Positions 1-7,505 of a DNA stretch of 12,745 nt are shown here, one piece after another. The translations under genes and the position numbers were made by a program. The stretch's first letter is position 1; each line of letters starts with the position of its first letter. A model generated the notes under the pieces. That model ran no database searches, was not told the DNA's origin, and saw only the letters and a list, made by a program, of their open reading frames with translations. The stretch covers positions 1-12,745 of the forward strand of contig SVQS01000038.1 of NCBI GenBank assembly GCA_015065205.1, given 5' to 3'. Source of the DNA: Oscillospiraceae bacterium. Its GTDB lineage: Bacteria > Bacillota > Clostridia > Oscillospirales > CAG-272.

Positions 1-813
1 GCATCCGCCAACGGCGCGCACGCCAAGAGATACGGCATCTGCCATATCGGTGGCGAAATTATCGGGAGAGAGATCGTAGACTGTTCTTCCCTCTTTGACG
101 GTGGGAAGCCCTGCGTTGGGTTTGAAAATGACGGGGATGGATGCGTTTTTGAGGTATTCCTCAATGACACGCATCAGTTTGCGAGGGCCAAAGGAGCAGT
201 TGACGCCAATGGCATCGGCTCCCATACCCTCAAGCATTGCCACCATAGCGGCGGGATCGGCACCCGTCATCAGTTTGCCGTCCTCGCCAAAGGCGCAGGA
301 AACGAATACAGGGAGATTGCTATTCTCTTTTGCGGCAAGGAGCGCTGCGCGTGTTTCGTTGCTGTCGCCCATGGTTTCAATCATGATGAGATCCGCTCCG
401 TGCTTCACACCGAGACGGACAGTTTGGGCAAAGACAGCGACGGCATCCTCAAAATCGAGGTCGCCATAAGGTGCGAGCATTCTGCCTGTGGGACCGATGT
501 CAAGGGCTACCCATTTGGGCTGCTTTCCTGTGCTCTCGGTGGCGGCTTGACGTGCGTTCTTGATTGCCGCACCAATGATTGCCTCGAGCTCGTCCGCACC
601 AAATTTGAGAGAGTTTGCCCCAAAGGTGTTGGTGTTGACAACGTTTGAGCCTGCATCAAAATATTGTTTATGAATGTTTGTAATGACGTCGGGGTGCGAA
701 AGATTCCATCGCTCGGGGAGCTCGCCTGCAGAGAGGCCCTGCGCCTGCAAGAGCGTTCCCATGCCGCCATCGAGATACAAAATATTGTTTTTGAGGTATT
801 GTAAAATGTTCAT
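1..813 (-). CDS. metH: Methionine synthase (cobalamin-type), N-terminal homocysteine S-methyltransferase domain, partial
   Basis: The frame is open from an ATG at 813-811 to the left edge, giving 271 residues with no stop. Seen: DGGMGTLLQ at residues 15-23, then TNTFGAN (61-67), DIGPTGR (105-111) and GVNCSFGP (203-210). These match the homocysteine-binding (betaine-homocysteine methyltransferase-like) barrel of MetH. C206 would be the first zinc cysteine. The window ends on GGC (269-271), so C271 is the first of the Cys-Cys pair that completes the zinc site. By family knowledge the barrel transfers a methyl group from methylcobalamin to homocysteine, and a folate-binding barrel and B12 domains normally follow; these lie outside the window. 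The start has a purine-rich site (GAGGG, 6 nt upstream) and an extended -10 at 855-860. There is no room for a SAM or cobalamin riboswitch in the short leader. A stand-alone homocysteine S-methyltransferase cannot be excluded without the missing C-terminal part. Confidence 0.88.
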   Translation of the reverse strand, partial: MNILQYLKNNILYLDGGMGTLLQAQGLSAGELPERWNLSHPDVITNIHKQYFDAGSNVVNTNTFGANSLKFGADELEAIIGAAIKNARQAATESTGKQPKWVALDIGPTGRMLAPYGDLDFEDAVAVFAQTVRLGVKHGADLIMIETMGDSNETRAALLAAKENSNLPVFVSCAFGEDGKLMTGADPAAMVAMLEGMGADAIGVNCSFGPRKLMRVIEEYLKNASIPVIFKPNAGLPTVKEGRTVYDLSPDNFATDMADAVSLGVRAVGGC

Positions 814-854
814 ACGATTCCCTCACTTCTAACAAAAAATAATACTTCATTATC

Positions 855-862
855 ATTATAGC
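855..862 (-). promoter_or_regulatory. Promoter of the metH-like gene (extended -10)
   Basis: Read on the minus strand, TATAAT lies at 860-855, preceded by TGC, making an extended -10 (TGCTATAAT). No good -35 is visible 17 bp upstream (AACAAA). Transcription would begin near 848, leaving a leader of about 35 nt. Confidence 0.55.
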
Positions 863-917
863 ACAAGATGATGTGTTTTTGTTGATTTTTTTGAAAAAAA
901 CGATAAAAAGATAGAAA

Positions 918-947
918 AAGCGAGCCGCGAAAAAGTGCGGCTCGCTT
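918..947 (-). terminator. Intrinsic terminator of the LRR lipoprotein gene
   Basis: Perfect 9-bp stem GCGAGCCGC / GCGGCTCGC (920-928 with 937-945), extendable by two A-T pairs, with an 8-nt loop. On the minus strand it is followed by TTTTTCTATC. It lies 11 nt beyond the stop codon of the LRR gene. Confidence 0.88.
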
Positions 948-958
948 GTGTTTGTTGT

Positions 959-3316
959 TTATTCTTCGGGGACGTAATTGTAATGGATGGTGGCGTTTGC
1001 TAATGAAACATTATTCATATCAATCCATATCTTCTTCCACTGGGCCTCGCTACCGGCATAATAAACATCGGTGAGTTTGGGGCAAGCGTGGAATGTTCCG
1101 TCGCGGATACCAGTAACAGTAACGGGGATCGTTACACTCGTAAGGTTAGCGCACTCCCAAAACGCACGCTTACCTATGCTAGTAACCGAATCGGGAATCA
1201 TTACACTCGTAAGGTTGGAGGAATCTGAGAACGCTGACACGCCGATAGTGATGACATGGTCTGGAATTGCAAAACTTGTGTCAAGCTTGCCAATAGCATA
1301 GGAAACCAATATTGTACCGTCTTTCGAATAAAGATTTCCGTCAATGGATTGGTATGCGATGTTATTTTCATCAACCGTAATGCTCTTGAGATTGGAACAA
1401 TGGGAGAACGCATTCTCGCCAATGGTGGTGACAGAATCGGGAATCGTTACGCTCGTAAGGTTAGAGCAATTAGAGAACGCATAAGTGCCGATGGTGGTGA
1501 CAGAGTCGGGAATCGTTACGCTCGTAAGGTTGGTGCAATGATAGAACGCATACTCACCGATGGTGGTGACAGAGTCGGGAATCGTTACGCTCATAAGGTT
1601 GGTGCAATGATAGAACGCATAATCGCCGATGGTGGTGACAGAGTTGCCGATCGCTACGCTCGTAAGGCTGGAGCATTCATAGAACGCCTTCTCGCCGATG
1701 GTGGTGACAAAGTCGCTGATCATTATGCTCGTAAGATTGGAGCATTCAGAAAACGCCTGCTCACCAATAGTAGTGACAGAATCAGGAAGCGTTACCGTAG
1801 TAATGCTGGAACACCGTGCAAACGCCTCCTTACCGATAGTGATGAGAGAATCGCCCATCGTTACGCTCGTAAGGCTTTTGCAATTATAGAACGCCCTCTC
1901 GCCAATTGTGGTGACAGAGTCGCCTATCATTAGAGTTATAAGGCCAAAGTTTAAATAGAACGCCTGCTTACCAATAGTGGTAACAGAGTCAGGGAGCGTT
2001 ACAACGGTAATGTTTGAACAATATGCAAACGCTTCATTGCCGATGGTGATGACAGAGTCGCCGATCGTTACGCTCGTAAGGCTGGAGCAATTATAGAACG
2101 CACGATTGCCGATGGCGGTGACAGAGTCACCGATCGTTACGCTCGTAAGGTTAGAGCATTTAGAGAACGCCCCAACACCGATGCTGATAACAGAGTCGGG
2201 GAGGGTTATGCTCGTAAGGTTAGAGCAATTTTCAAACGCGTAATTGCCAATGGTAGTGACAGAGTTGCCGATCATTACGCTCGTAAGATTGGTACATTCA
2301 TAGAACGCAGAATTGCCAATGATGGTGACAGAATTGGGGATAATGATGCTTGTTAGATATGCACGATATTTGAATACACCATCGGCAATAATTTTGGTGT
2401 CTGGGTGAATCTCGTAAGTGGTCCTGTTTTTGTCGGTCAACTCAATCAATATAGCATAAGGATTTTGGTTAGCACTTACGTATTTTCCATATTCATATTC
2501 GGTGTAAAGCGCAGAATTGCAAGATGAGAAGACAGAATCACCGATAGTAGTGTAAGAGTCACCGATCGTTACACTAGTGAGGTTTTTGCAAGAAGAGAAT
2601 GACCCCGTGCCGATGGTGGTAACAGAGTCACCGATTGTTACGCTTGTAAGTCTAGAGCAATTACTGAACACATTATTACCGATGGCAGTGACAGAGTCAC
2701 CAATCGTTACATTTTTTAGATTGGGACAGTATGCAAACGCCGCATTGCCGGTGGTAGCGATAGAATCAATCGTTACGCTCGTAAGGTTGAAGCAACTATT
2801 GAAAGCATATTCGCCTATGGCGGTAATTTTATAACCGTCGATGTAATTGCCAATAAAAATTTCACTGTCGCTACAAGTTCCAATGCCTGTAATGGTGCAA
2901 GTTTCACCATCAGCATTTACTTCATAAGCAAGACCAGGAGTTGTGATGATAATTTCTTCGGGTGTTGTTACTTCGGGTGTTGTTACTTCGGGTGTTGTTA
3001 CTTCGGGTGTTGTTTCATCGGGTGTTATTTTCCCGGGTGTTGTTTCATCGGGAGCCGTTACTTCGGGCGTTGTTTCTCCGGGTGTTGTTACTTCGGGTGT
3101 TGTTACTTCGGGTGTTGTCTCCTCGGGGGTTATCTCCTCGGGTGTGGTTTCGGTTGCTTCTTCCGAAGTGGTCACAGTCGTTTCATCTGGTGTTGTCACA
3201 CTCGTTTCTTTCGGAGTTGTAATTGTTTCAAATCCCGGCAAAAACGACAGATCGCAAGATGCCAAGCTGCACACAACTGAAATGATGAGCACGAGAGTAC
3301 ATAAAATCTTTTTCAT
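959..3316 (-). CDS. BspA-like leucine-rich repeat (LRR_5) surface lipoprotein
   Basis: 785 residues. The start is taken at ATG 3316-3314 because the promoter -10 (3359-3364) lies inside the longer 803-residue frame and a GAAGGGAAGG site precedes this ATG. Residues 1-20 form a lipoprotein signal peptide (KK, hydrophobic core) with lipobox LASC, so C21 would be lipidated and the protein anchored on the outer face of the membrane. Residues 30-127 are a low-complexity Thr/Pro/Glu stalk built of five-residue units such as TTPEV. From about 166 to 748 there are about 23 LRR_5 units of 23 residues, consensus TIGxxAFxxCxNLTSVTIPDSV, interrupted near residues 275-320 and 640-690. The tail (YYAGSEAQWKK...ATIHYNY) is the usual ending of this family. 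BspA-like LRR proteins are often adhesins or host-interaction proteins; the ligand here is unknown. It is a single-gene unit with its own promoter and terminator. Neighbouring repeats are so alike that unit gain or loss by recombination is likely. Confidence 0.9.
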   Translation of the reverse strand: MKKILCTLVLIISVVCSLASCDLSFLPGFETITTPKETSVTTPDETTVTTSEEATETTPEEITPEETTPEVTTPEVTTPGETTPEVTAPDETTPGKITPDETTPEVTTPEVTTPEVTTPEEIIITTPGLAYEVNADGETCTITGIGTCSDSEIFIGNYIDGYKITAIGEYAFNSCFNLTSVTIDSIATTGNAAFAYCPNLKNVTIGDSVTAIGNNVFSNCSRLTSVTIGDSVTTIGTGSFSSCKNLTSVTIGDSYTTIGDSVFSSCNSALYTEYEYGKYVSANQNPYAILIELTDKNRTTYEIHPDTKIIADGVFKYRAYLTSIIIPNSVTIIGNSAFYECTNLTSVMIGNSVTTIGNYAFENCSNLTSITLPDSVISIGVGAFSKCSNLTSVTIGDSVTAIGNRAFYNCSSLTSVTIGDSVITIGNEAFAYCSNITVVTLPDSVTTIGKQAFYLNFGLITLMIGDSVTTIGERAFYNCKSLTSVTMGDSLITIGKEAFARCSSITTVTLPDSVTTIGEQAFSECSNLTSIMISDFVTTIGEKAFYECSSLTSVAIGNSVTTIGDYAFYHCTNLMSVTIPDSVTTIGEYAFYHCTNLTSVTIPDSVTTIGTYAFSNCSNLTSVTIPDSVTTIGENAFSHCSNLKSITVDENNIAYQSIDGNLYSKDGTILVSYAIGKLDTSFAIPDHVITIGVSAFSDSSNLTSVMIPDSVTSIGKRAFWECANLTSVTIPVTVTGIRDGTFHACPKLTDVYYAGSEAQWKKIWIDMNNVSLANATIHYNYVPEE
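1073..2821 (-). repeat. Tandem 69-bp LRR-coding repeats (about 23 units)
   Basis: The DNA encoding the LRR_5 units has a 69-bp period and long near-identical stretches. The closest adjacent units lie at about 1420-1640 (DYAFYHCTNLMSVTIPDSV, then EYAFYHCTNLTSVTIPDSV). Because 69 is a multiple of 3, the opposite strand is also open here, but that frame has no independent support as a gene. Confidence 0.88.
2936..3229 (-). repeat. 15-bp microrepeat block encoding the Thr/Pro/Glu stalk
   Basis: On the plus strand the unit reads TCGGGTGTTGTTACT with small variations (TCATCGGG, CTCCGGG), encoding TTPEV, TTPDE and TTPGE. It is densest from about 2954 to 3118. The 15-bp period keeps frame when units are added or lost, so length change alters the stalk but not the reading frame. 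Confidence 0.85.
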
Positions 3317-3358
3317 TTTCTTAACCTTCCCTTCTTTGAATTCGTAGAAGATGTTGCC

Positions 3359-3387
3359 ATTATAGCACACTTTTTCCCTTTTGTAAA
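3359..3387 (-). promoter_or_regulatory. Promoter of the LRR lipoprotein gene
   Basis: On the minus strand, -35 TTTACA (3387-3382) and -10 TATAAT (3364-3359) are separated by 17 bp. Transcription would start near 3352, about 36 nt before the chosen ATG. Confidence 0.8.
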
Positions 3388-3423
3388 GGTTTTTTTGAAA
3401 ATTCTCCCTCTATACAAAAAAAA

Positions 3424-3445
3424 CGACGAAGCGGCAACTTCGTCG
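3424..3445 (-). terminator. Intrinsic terminator of the EamA permease gene
   Basis: 8-bp perfect stem CGACGAAG / CTTCGTCG (3424-3431 with 3438-3445) with a 6-nt loop. On the minus strand it is followed by an eight-T run. It begins 8 nt after the permease stop codon. Confidence 0.9.
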
Positions 3446-3453
3446 GAAAAAAT

Positions 3454-4359
3454 TTAAAACAATGGATAAAATCGCAAATTCATCAAAATGATGCAGGCAA
3501 GTCCGCAGACAATGCTCCATTTTTGTCTTGTGTGGAGCTTGTCTCCAAAGGCAAGGATGCCTATGGTCGTCATGCCAAGCGTTTGCAATCCTGCCCAAGT
3601 GGGCATCATAAAGGCGGCATCGAGATGCTGCATTCCAAGCGCGTAGAACTTTTGGAACACGCCGAGCACCACGCCAACCCCAATCGCGTATGCGAGGACT
3701 TTCCACGAGAAGGCAAAGGTGTGCTTCTCTTCTTTGCCCGCATAGCGGTTCAAGATGTAATATCCAAGTGCGAACACTGCTGCCACCACATAAGAAAGTG
3801 CCAAAAAGGTGATGTCAGATCCCGAAACCTCGGCGGCTTCTGTTTTGCCAAACAGTTTGATAATGCTCGTGCCAACCGCGGTGCTCACCATTGCGGCAAG
3901 CGTGAAAAAGAGCCAACGTCTTCCCTTTTCTTTTTCTTCTTGCTTGACGTTGAGAATCATAGAAAGGATAAGGAGTAACATTCCCCCAACGTGGGAGAGA
4001 TACAAGGTCTCGCCAAAGGCGATCGTGCTATACAGAACCACAAAAAAGGTACTGAAATTGCAAATGAGAACGGTAAGCGAAACGGGCCCCTCTTTGAGCG
4101 CTTGTGCGTAGAACACTTGATAGAAGAACGTGAACAGCGCGCACAGAACAGAGAGCCAAAAGCCCTGCCATGTCAGAGCGGCTGTTGGAAAGATGACAAC
4201 GAGTGTGAGTGCCACAAAGAGGAATAGCATTGTGTGGAAAAGCACACTATCCGCTCCGTTTTGGAAAAACTTTCTACTCGCGCGCCCCTGCAAGGTCACC
4301 TTGGTGCAACCAAGCAGCGACATTATCAAAACAACGAGGAATTGCAGCATGTAGGACAT
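3454..4359 (-). CDS. EamA/DMT-family membrane transporter
   Basis: 301 residues from ATG 4359-4357, preceded by AAAGGAAG at suitable spacing. An open frame continues further upstream, but that part runs through the intergenic promoter region. The protein is strongly hydrophobic with about ten predicted membrane spans in two halves of five: roughly 1-138 and 150-295, split by a charged linker (KQEEKEKGRR, about 140-149). Each half ends with the EamA-type pattern. The first has YQVFYAQALKEGPVSLT followed by FGETL; the second has QKFYALGMQHLDAAFMMP followed by FGDKLHTRQ. This two-domain arrangement and length match the drug/metabolite transporter superfamily, whose members export or take up small metabolites. 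The substrate cannot be read from the sequence. It is divergent from an XRE regulator at 4537, which suggests local control. It could equally be annotated simply as a DMT permease. Confidence 0.85.
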   Translation of the reverse strand: MSYMLQFLVVLIMSLLGCTKVTLQGRASRKFFQNGADSVLFHTMLFLFVALTLVVIFPTAALTWQGFWLSVLCALFTFFYQVFYAQALKEGPVSLTVLICNFSTFFVVLYSTIAFGETLYLSHVGGMLLLILSMILNVKQEEKEKGRRWLFFTLAAMVSTAVGTSIIKLFGKTEAAEVSGSDITFLALSYVVAAVFALGYYILNRYAGKEEKHTFAFSWKVLAYAIGVGVVLGVFQKFYALGMQHLDAAFMMPTWAGLQTLGMTTIGILAFGDKLHTRQKWSIVCGLACIILMNLRFYPLF

Positions 4360-4403
4360 TTCTTTCTTCCTTTCTGTGAAATCATTGACTTTTTTATTTT
4401 TCT

Positions 4404-4431
4404 TTGATAAACTATTACTGTAAAAAATCAA
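4404..4431 (-). promoter_or_regulatory. Possible promoter of the EamA permease gene
   Basis: On the minus strand, TTGATT (4431-4426) and TATCAA (4409-4404) are separated by 16 bp. This is a fair but not strong match; the region is AT-rich and other choices are possible. Confidence 0.35.
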
Positions 4432-4442
4432 TCTGTGATTGA
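4428..4442. promoter_or_regulatory. Possible operator (inverted repeat) between permease and regulator
   Basis: TCAATC-TGT-GATTGA, a perfect 6-bp inverted repeat with a 3-bp centre. It overlaps the candidate -35 of the permease promoter. It is a plausible site for the adjacent XRE protein, by position only. Confidence 0.35.
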
Positions 4443-4460
4443 ATAAAATTCGCGAAATAC

Positions 4461-4491
4461 TTGGTGGAAAACACCGCAAAAATTGTATAAA
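4461..4491 (+). promoter_or_regulatory. Possible promoter of the XRE regulator gene
   Basis: TTGGTG (4461-4466) and TATAAA (4486-4491) are separated by 19 bp. The -10 is convincing; the spacing is long. An imperfect hairpin GGTG-gaaaa-CACC overlaps the -35. Confidence 0.4.
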
Positions 4492-4536
4492 ATAGGGGTA
4501 CAAAAGCGCTTTTGAAAATGGAAAAGGAGAATAACT

Positions 4537-5595
4537 ATGTCTATTGGAAGTACAATCAAACGCCTTCGTCTCGAAAAAGGTATGACACAAGAACAACTTG
4601 CCGAGTTTTTGGGGCTTTCTACCAACGCCATCTCTCAATGGGAGTGCGACAAAACCGCGCCCGATATTTCAAACCTGCCCGTCCTTGCCAACATTTTTGA
4701 GGTAAGCGCCGACATTCTGCTTGGAATTGATCTTGCAAAAAATAAAAAGCAGGCGGAAATTGAGGAGTTTAAGGAGAAGTACGCCAAGCTCCACAGCCAA
4801 GGAAAGACCGAAGAAAGAGTGCTACTCTCTCGCGCAATGCAAAAGAAATACCCCAACGATGAAACTGTTCGTCATCATTTAATGCGCGCTTTGCAAAACG
4901 AGGATGTCGATAAATATTTTGAGGAGATCGTTTCCCTTGGAGAACAGCTTTTGCAATCTAAAAAAACAGAGTACAGAATGGGCGCCATTCGCGGTCTTTG
5001 TCTTACCTATTTGCACAAGGGAGACAGAAAAACGGCACTGCAGTATGCCGATATGATGCCACCTGCAGAGGATCTGCACCTGCACGTGCTTGAGGGTGAC
5101 GAGCTTGTGATGCACTGCCAAAACTATTTTTGGAAGATATTCGACAAGATGTATGTCTATCTACTCTATCTAATCGATTGCCCCGAGGCAGGATATACCT
5201 TCGAGGAAAAACACTCGATGTTGAAGATGCTCTACGATATGATCGGTATGATCTTCTCTGATAAGGATTTTGGATTTTTTGATGACCGTTTGGCAAGAAT
5301 CAGCTTTTTTATGGCAGCACAGAGTGCAAAAGCCGGAAAGCTTGAGCGAGCACTCGACGAGCTTGAAATGCTGATTGCTCACCTTGAAAAGTTGCAAAGC
5401 TTTTCTCAAATTGAGCACACTTCCCTGCTTGTTAATAAAATCAAGTTCAGCTCGGACAATATTACAAAGCATACCGAGGAACCGCTCGGGCATTTCTATT
5501 GGCGGCATCTGAACCGCGTGCTCGCTGACGCGTATGCCCCCGTAAAAGACTCCGCGCGCTATATAGCTATCAAGGAGCGGCTTGCTGCGCTTTGA
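4537..5595 (+). CDS. XRE-family transcriptional regulator with helical (TPR-like) C-terminal half
   Basis: 352 residues. The ATG at 4537 follows AAAGGAGA at 7-nt spacing. Residues 1-65 are a Cro/C1-type helix-turn-helix: IGSTIKRLRLEKGMTQEQLA then LGLSTNAISQWECDKTAPD and LPVLANIFEVSADILLG. This is the SinR/Xre pattern, in which the SxxAISQWE helix contacts DNA. Residues 70-352 are predicted mostly alpha-helical, with repeated paired helices rich in Leu/Ala and aromatic residues (for example YPNDETVRHHLMRALQNED and GDRKTALQYADMM). This resembles the TPR-like sensor halves of many clostridial XRE proteins that bind a peptide or partner. No membrane span or enzyme motif is visible. It is divergent from the EamA permease, a layout typical of a local regulator and its target. 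The ligand is unknown. Confidence 0.88.
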   Translation: MSIGSTIKRLRLEKGMTQEQLAEFLGLSTNAISQWECDKTAPDISNLPVLANIFEVSADILLGIDLAKNKKQAEIEEFKEKYAKLHSQGKTEERVLLSRAMQKKYPNDETVRHHLMRALQNEDVDKYFEEIVSLGEQLLQSKKTEYRMGAIRGLCLTYLHKGDRKTALQYADMMPPAEDLHLHVLEGDELVMHCQNYFWKIFDKMYVYLLYLIDCPEAGYTFEEKHSMLKMLYDMIGMIFSDKDFGFFDDRLARISFFMAAQSAKAGKLERALDELEMLIAHLEKLQSFSQIEHTSLLVNKIKFSSDNITKHTEEPLGHFYWRHLNRVLADAYAPVKDSARYIAIKERLAAL

Positions 5596-5608
5596 TTTGT
5601 CTTGAAAA

Positions 5609-5643
5609 ATAAAAACCATTCCCGCTTTGGGAATGGTTTTTAT
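5609..5643. terminator. Bidirectional terminator between the XRE gene and rplS
   Basis: Perfect 15-bp inverted repeat (5609-5623 with 5629-5643), core ACCATTCCC-GCTTT-GGGAATGGT, with A/T flanks that give a U tract on both strands. It lies between the convergent stop codons at 5595 and 5657. Confidence 0.92.
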
Positions 5644-5656
5644 TTGTAAGGATAGA

Positions 5657-6001
5657 TTAGTTGATCTGTTCCTTAACCTTGGATGCCTTACCAACGCGGT
5701 CACGGAGGTAGTACAGCTTTGCACGTCTTACCTTACCAACGCGGATAATGTCAACCTTTTCAACATTGGGAGAATGGATGGGGAAGGTCTTCTCTACGCC
5801 TACGCCATAAGAAACGCGTCTTACGGTAAAGGTCTCGGAGATGCCGCCGCCGTGCTTTGCGATTACGGTGCCTTCGAACATCTGGATTCTCTGACGGTTA
5901 CCCTCTTTGATTCTGTTGTGAACACGGATGGTGTCACCGATGCGAATCACGGGGAGTTCCTGTTTTAATTGCTCGTTTGTAAAAGCCTCAACCAAATTCA
6001 T
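5657..6001 (-). CDS. rplS: 50S ribosomal protein L19
   Basis: 114 residues, the usual L19 length. Recognised motifs: FTNEQLKQELPVIRIGDTIR near the N-terminus, then VHNRIKEGNRQRIQMFEGTV, RRVSYGVGVEKTFPIHSP and the basic tail VGKVRRAKLYYLRDRVGKAS. L19 sits at the 30S-50S interface of the ribosome. The start is fixed by a perfect AGGAGGA site (6015-6009) 7 nt before the ATG. Here it is alone, without the usual rpsP-rimM-trmD neighbours. It has its own consensus-like promoter and a structured leader that probably allows autogenous control. Confidence 0.97.
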   Translation of the reverse strand: MNLVEAFTNEQLKQELPVIRIGDTIRVHNRIKEGNRQRIQMFEGTVIAKHGGGISETFTVRRVSYGVGVEKTFPIHSPNVEKVDIIRVGKVRRAKLYYLRDRVGKASKVKEQIN

Positions 6002-6015
6002 TTTTGAGTCCTCCT

Positions 6016-6082
6016 ATAATATACCGGACGTTCATGCGAGCATGCAGCGGACCATCCTAAAATTCTTGCGCCACAGCGCAAC
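6016..6082 (-). ncRNA. Probable L19 ribosomal-protein leader element
   Basis: The 5' leader of rplS (from about 6082 to the Shine-Dalgarno site) begins with a hairpin TTGCGC-TGTG-GCGCAA (6066-6081). It then contains GGATGGTCCGCTGCATG and GCATGAACGTCCGG, a small CATG-CTCG-CATG hairpin, and the start-proximal AGGAGG. From memory these blocks resemble the Firmicute L19 leader family (Rfam L19_leader), thought to be bound by L19 to repress its own synthesis. The family match was not tested here; the position and the hairpins are directly visible. Confidence 0.6.
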
Positions 6083-6088
6083 ACGAGT

Positions 6089-6117
6089 ATTATACCACAC
6101 ACTTTTGCGTTTTGCAA
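6089..6117 (-). promoter_or_regulatory. Promoter of rplS
   Basis: On the minus strand, TTGCAA (6117-6112) and TATAAT (6094-6089) are separated by 17 bp. Transcription would start at about 6082, right at the first leader hairpin. Confidence 0.82.
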
Positions 6118-6209
6118 GAGTTTTTTTGAAATTTCTTTGCACTTTTTTCAATTTTTTACCGCTTTTTTGCAAAAAGATGGGAAAAAGATTCTATTTTTTC
6201 ATTTTGTTG

Positions 6210-6238
6210 TTGACGAAAAATAAATTGTATGGTATAAT
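6210..6238 (+). promoter_or_regulatory. Promoter of tyrS
   Basis: TTGACG (6210-6215) and TATAAT (6233-6238) are separated by 17 bp. The predicted start near 6245 leaves a leader of only about 31 nt, too short for a T-box. Confidence 0.87.
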
Positions 6239-6275
6239 AATTAAGTTAAATGTTTATTACACGGAGGAATTCCAT

Positions 6276-7499
6276 ATGACTTTATATGAAGATCTCAAAT
6301 GGAGAGGTTTGATTCAGGATATTTCCAGCCCCGAGCTCGTAGAAAAGCTCAACGCGGGCGGTATGACCTTTTATATTGGTACTGACCCCACGGCAGACAG
6401 TCTGCACCTTGGTCACTACTCTTCTTTCTTGATTACTCGCCGTCTTGCCGCTGCAGGTCACACTCCCCTCTTGCTTGTTGGTATGGCGACCGCTCTTATC
6501 GGCGACCCTCGCGGAACCGTTGAGCGCAAGCTCTCCGACCGCGACGAGGTCATTCACAACTACGAATGCCTCAAAACACAACTGCAAAAGATCTTCCCCT
6601 ACGAGGTTGTTAACAACTACGATTGGGTGAAGGATCTCAATATTATTGATTTCTTCCGTGACTACGGTAAGTATATCAACGTTGGCTATATGCTGAGCAA
6701 GGACCTCATCCGCCGTCAGATGGAGAGCGGTATCTCCTATGCGGAGTTCTCCTATATGCTCATTCAAGGCTTGGATTTCAAGTATCTGCACGAAACGCGC
6801 GGCGTTGATTTGCAGGTAGCAGGCTCCGACCAATGGGGCAACATCACCACGGGTATTGAGCTCATCCGCAAGACCACGGGTGATGAAGTATTCGCTATGA
6901 CGATGCCTCTTGTAACCGACTCTCACGGCAACAAGTTCGGCAAGAGCGAGGGCAACGCTGTTTGGCTTGACAAGAACAAGACCAGCTCTTATCAGCTCTA
7001 CCAATTCCTGCTCAACTCCGAGGACAGCATGGTAATTGAGTACCTCAAGAGACTGACCTTCCTCTCTCGCGAGGAGATCGAGGCAATTGAAACTGAGCAC
7101 AATGCCGCTCCCGAGCGTCGTTTGGCACAAAAGAAGCTTGCTGAAGAGATTCTGCGCGATCTGCATGGTGAGGGCGCTTACGAGTCTGCTGTGAAGATCA
7201 GCGAACAGCTCTTTGCCGGCAACATCAAGGAAATTCCCATGCAAGACCTGTTGGCAGGCCTGAAGGACGTTCCCCATTTCGAGACCGCAGGCGGTCCCGT
7301 TATGGACGTTCTCGTAACTGCTGGCATCTGCTCCTCCAAGCGTGAAGCACGCGAGTTTATCTCGAACAAGTCCCTCACCCTCAATGGTGAGCCGATTACC
7401 GATATGAACCTCGAAATCAGCGCTGACGTGGCTCTTGGCGGCAAGTATATCGTCATCCGCCGCGGTAAGAAGAAGTATTATCTTGGCGAAATTAAATAA
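6276..7499 (+). CDS. tyrS: Tyrosyl-tRNA synthetase
   Basis: 407 residues. The ATG at 6276 follows GGAGGA (6263-6268) at 7-nt spacing and lies 38 nt after the -10; a longer in-frame extension would cross the promoter and is rejected. The enzyme charges tRNA-Tyr with tyrosine using ATP. Seen: the Rossmann start FYIGTDPTADSLHLGHY (32-48) with class I signature HLGH (44-47); VAGSDQWGNITTGIELI (tyrosine/ATP pocket region); KMSKS-type loop KFGKS (220-224); and a C-terminal S4-like RNA-binding domain (about 345-400) including SSKREAREFISNKSLTLNG. The length matches bacterial TyrS. It is a single gene; its 3' side runs into the structured repeat at 7506. No T-box is visible, so regulation by tRNA charging through a leader is unlikely here. 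Confidence 0.97.
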   Translation: MTLYEDLKWRGLIQDISSPELVEKLNAGGMTFYIGTDPTADSLHLGHYSSFLITRRLAAAGHTPLLLVGMATALIGDPRGTVERKLSDRDEVIHNYECLKTQLQKIFPYEVVNNYDWVKDLNIIDFFRDYGKYINVGYMLSKDLIRRQMESGISYAEFSYMLIQGLDFKYLHETRGVDLQVAGSDQWGNITTGIELIRKTTGDEVFAMTMPLVTDSHGNKFGKSEGNAVWLDKNKTSSYQLYQFLLNSEDSMVIEYLKRLTFLSREEIEAIETEHNAAPERRLAQKKLAEEILRDLHGEGAYESAVKISEQLFAGNIKEIPMQDLLAGLKDVPHFETAGGPVMDVLVTAGICSSKREAREFISNKSLTLNGEPITDMNLEISADVALGGKYIVIRRGKKKYYLGEIK

Positions 7500-7505
7500 G
7501 GTTTT

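Noticed and set aside
1256..1933. A 225-codon open frame on the plus strand inside the LRR gene, rich in repeated NRYARK-like units
   Set aside because: It is the mirror of the 69-bp repeat: a period divisible by 3 keeps the opposite strand free of stops. It has no promoter or ribosome site of its own, and the minus-strand frame has signal peptide, LRR units and terminator.
6210..6275. T-box riboswitch upstream of tyrS
   Set aside because: The promoter puts the RNA start about 31 nt before the ATG, leaving no room for a T-box specifier loop and antiterminator.
6267..6278. Adjacent GAATTC and CATATG at the tyrS start, suggesting a cloning junction
   Set aside because: The flanks on both sides are continuous native sequence with a natural promoter and Shine-Dalgarno site; two 6-bp sites next to each other can occur by chance.
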